This document shows positions 31,224-33,402 of a stretch of 33,402 nt of DNA, one piece after another. The DNA comes from Hirudo medicinalis (taxonomy: Eukaryota > Annelida > Clitellata > Hirudinida > Hirudinidae), in NCBI GenBank assembly GCA_011800805.1, contig MPNW01000088.1, positions 211,065-244,466 of the forward strand, given 5' to 3'. A model generated the notes under the pieces. That model had not been told where the DNA came from. It saw only the letters and a list, made by a program, of their open reading frames with translations, and did no database searches. Positions within the stretch are counted from its first letter, which is position 1, and the number at the start of each line of letters is the position of its first letter. A program made the position numbers and the translations under genes.

Positions 31224-32399
31224 TGCCGATTTTGTGAGCCGGTGCTATCTAAGTTCTCGAGATAATTCCGGTTATCTAGATTAAGAAATAGACTCGAACA
31301 ATCACAAAGACAAATGTATTACTTATAAAAGGCTGTCAAACAAGCCGACCACCTCTCACACGCATTCCTAGAGTGATTAGCACCAAAGCACGTGACGGGT
31401 ATGTGTCGAAGCAATACATGCGTGCAAGCAACAAAAAGCTTCCCGCGTGGAATTAAACAAGTTATGTAAAATATGGAGCGATAATATTTGATTTTTAAAC
31501 TCCCATTTTGTGATTTGATTACAAAAGGACATTAATCGACCGCGGCAAATTCTACACTTTAGATATTATCAACAAAATATCGTACTTTGGGAAAACATTG
31601 CACTTGAGATACTTCTTGAGATACTTGAGAATGGCCACTTGAGTTGTTGAATTGGCGAGAGACTCATGTTTGGTTCTTAAGCATTGATTTAATCATGCCA
31701 ATGTTTCAATCAGTCTTTCAAATGATACTTGGATTCATTGCTCGTTTCGGCACTTGGTCGAATGCATATCAATAAAAACCCACCACTTTGAGCTTAAGAA
31801 ATTTCTTGTTTTGACATAAATATCGCTCTAGGATATGATATACCAAATTCAAAGTATAAAAAAACGAAATAAATTTGTGAAAGTTTGATTGCCTTCATAC
31901 CTGCCTGATGCGGTATTTATGAGCATTATGACTATTTCTCAGTTTTTTTGGTTTGTTTAATTTAACCTAGTGTATTTGCTTGAAGACACGATTTTCCTTA
32001 AGTGCAAACCAAACTTGATTATTCATTTCGACGCCTTACAAACATTTATATCCGCAAATATATCTTGGTGGAGGCGTTATGGCGTCGCACTCTCTATTAT
32101 TCTTTATTATAATAGTTTTGGTTGTTATAATGTTTTTGTAAATAAATGTGAATCTTGAAATTTTGTTTGAGAAACTGCGAAATTGTGACGATCTTGGCAA
32201 ATGTTTATCTTGGTATCTGAGTTACTTAAGGAGTCGGAGCCAGATGGTCTTCGAAAATCAATTAGATCAAATCAACTGCTGCCTTTTGGAGAGGCTTATT
32301 AAGGGGTAAATTTTATTTTCCATCAAGATAATGTGTCTAAACAATTTTGTTCTAATGAATGAGATAATTTTTCAGAGAACAAACATGGAAGCCTGCTCC
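31224..32399. other. 5' leader and flank of the carrier, no gene recognised
   Basis: The carrier's untranslated leader must start here, but no TATA box or clear initiator was found. Beyond about 31500 the DNA is AT-rich. The plus frame at 31970-32158 has no recognised relative. Confidence 0.4.
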
Positions 32400-32699
32400 A
32401 GAATAAGGACGTCATTTGGAGGATTTGGAGAGGAGGAGAGAAAGGACCTCCCCTGAATCCTGTTGTCTCCTTCAATTCTGGCTAGGAACAAAAAAAGTCA
32501 CTCACCTCTTCAAGTTGTGTGAGAGTTTGCCCCCCCTGGAAAAAGCTGAAATGTCCCAGGCCTTTTTGCTTAAAAACAGCAAATGTTTTAAGGTTATTTC
32601 AAAGTAAGGAAAACATTATTTCTTTTTAGACAAACTTACAAAATAGGGAAAAAGTTATAAATATTTTTTTTATTTCAATATTTCAAAAATTATTATCAA
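32400..32699 (+). repeat. Dispersed repeat of unknown class
   Basis: 32430-32555 shares ordered blocks with 18590-18785 (GAGAGTTTGCC, AGCTGAAATG, and AAAAA-AGTCA). The remainder is AT-rich. Confidence 0.45.
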
Positions 32700-33402
32700 T
32701 GTGACGTTGTCACCAATTGGTGGACTGGGAGATAAATCTTTAATCTTTACCGGGAAATGTCAATATAAGTATGCGATACCCATACATCGAAGATTAACCA
32801 GGAAAGGAGGCGAAAAGTGGAACAAGACCGAGTCGCGAGGGCGGTTCCAGCAATCACAGCAGGGTAAGTGGACAACGTGGGAAGACGTTATGCAACGATC
32901 CCTTACGCGCAACGCGCTCAAAGCAGATAAGTATGCAGATCTGTCGATGAACCTGGAAGCGAAGGGATACCGGACAGACCTCTTCCCCATCGAGGTTGGA
33001 GTAAGGGGCGTAGTCGGCAGGTCGACTTATGCTTTCCTCGCGAAGAATGGATTGTCTAGCCGAGAAAGAACGAAGGCTATGACAAGGATGTCTGAGGCCG
33101 CAGAAGCGGCATCATTCTGGATCTGGCACAACAGGAGCCAGAAGAAATCTTAAGCCACTTCACGAAAGCCGGAGAAAGCCGTCGACCTCCGGTGTAAATG
33201 ATCCACCGAACGACGAGGCCAAATCATTGGCCGCTGTAGGCAACTGGGGTGGATGCGATCGACATAAAAAAAGCCAGAGAGCCTCGCATAGTCGAAGATT
33301 GCAGGTCAAAGCAGGTAGTATGCGACATGAAGAAGCCATTGAGAGCTTTCGGAAGTCGCTCCAGTCCAGGCAGCAGTGACCGGCATAAGAAGGCCAAAGA
33401 GA
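32700..33402 (+). pseudogene. Second copy of the RLE-type LINE, C-terminus and 3' UTR
   Basis: 32860-33153 reads KWTTWEDVMQRS, LKADKYADLSMNLEAKGYRT, FPIEVGVRGVVGRSTYAFLA, GLSSRERTKAMTRMSEAAEA and ASFWIW before a TAA at 33151. This matches the C-terminal part of the element at 21530-23530 (MPVEVGARGLVGKSAYMF, MSEAAEATSCWIW), but here the last 100 codons are intact. 33154-33402 is 3' UTR continuing past the window; its last 72 bases recur at 27846-27920. GC content and an open frame suggest a younger copy. Upstream of 32860 it no longer matches the expected endonuclease motif, so the 5' part may be rearranged. Confidence 0.82.

Overview
The window looks like animal (metazoan) nuclear DNA from an invertebrate: strongly AT-rich, genes split by GT-AG introns (many only 60-170 bp), and dense decayed transposons of almost every eukaryotic class. 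The tropomyosin C-terminal third (a [18 protein letters not shown] block and an [19 protein letters not shown] block) reads most like lophotrochozoan, especially molluscan-type, tropomyosin. An interferon regulatory factor (IRF) is also present, a family missing from flies and nematodes. 'Lophotrochozoan-type invertebrate' is therefore my inference; the species is not identifiable from the sequence.

Five host loci can be supported. (1) A complete 9-exon tropomyosin gene (+, 3214-4662) that joins in phase to exactly 284 codons, with a TATA-like promoter and a poly(A) signal. (2) An IRF gene (-, 9741-16555): 8 exons, about 402 aa, with the five-tryptophan DNA-binding domain split by a 5.06 kb intron full of transposons and a C-terminal IRF-association-like domain. 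(3) A small unnamed protein (-, 16786-17743) with a basic N-terminus and one hydrophobic segment, lying directly upstream of IRF on the same strand. (4) An intronless NEDD8 (-, 19340-19582). (5) A complete 9-exon mitochondrial glutamate carrier of the SLC25A22/A18 type (-, 26212-31223), 311 aa, with all three carrier signatures; its fifth intron holds two retrotransposon relics. An ORF at 5544-5957 is only a weak candidate.

The rest is mobile DNA. There are two Tc1 (DD34E) relics, a Ty3/gypsy integrase relic and a TIR element with TTA duplications (PIF/Harbinger-like) that contains a second TIR element and a tRNA-derived SINE. There are also a Penelope-like RT cut by a hAT/ZMYM-type transposase relic, a pogo/Tigger-like relic, several hAT ends, two CR1/L2-like LINE fragments, two copies of a LINE with an RLE-like C-terminus, and candidate solo LTRs.

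The most interesting structure is a set of very short retroposed units, about 47-61 bp. Each is a GTCC...GGAC hairpin followed by TTAAT(C)AAA and a simple-repeat tail. They are found alone at 5434-5492, 5506-5565, 20154-20200 and 24078-24138, and fused to a tRNA-Glu-like head at 23934-24065. They are bounded by 12-13 bp target-site duplications, and at two loci two units sit back to back with three copies of the same duplication. This suggests a self-sufficient minimal retroposon made of little more than a 3' hairpin recognised by a LINE reverse transcriptase.
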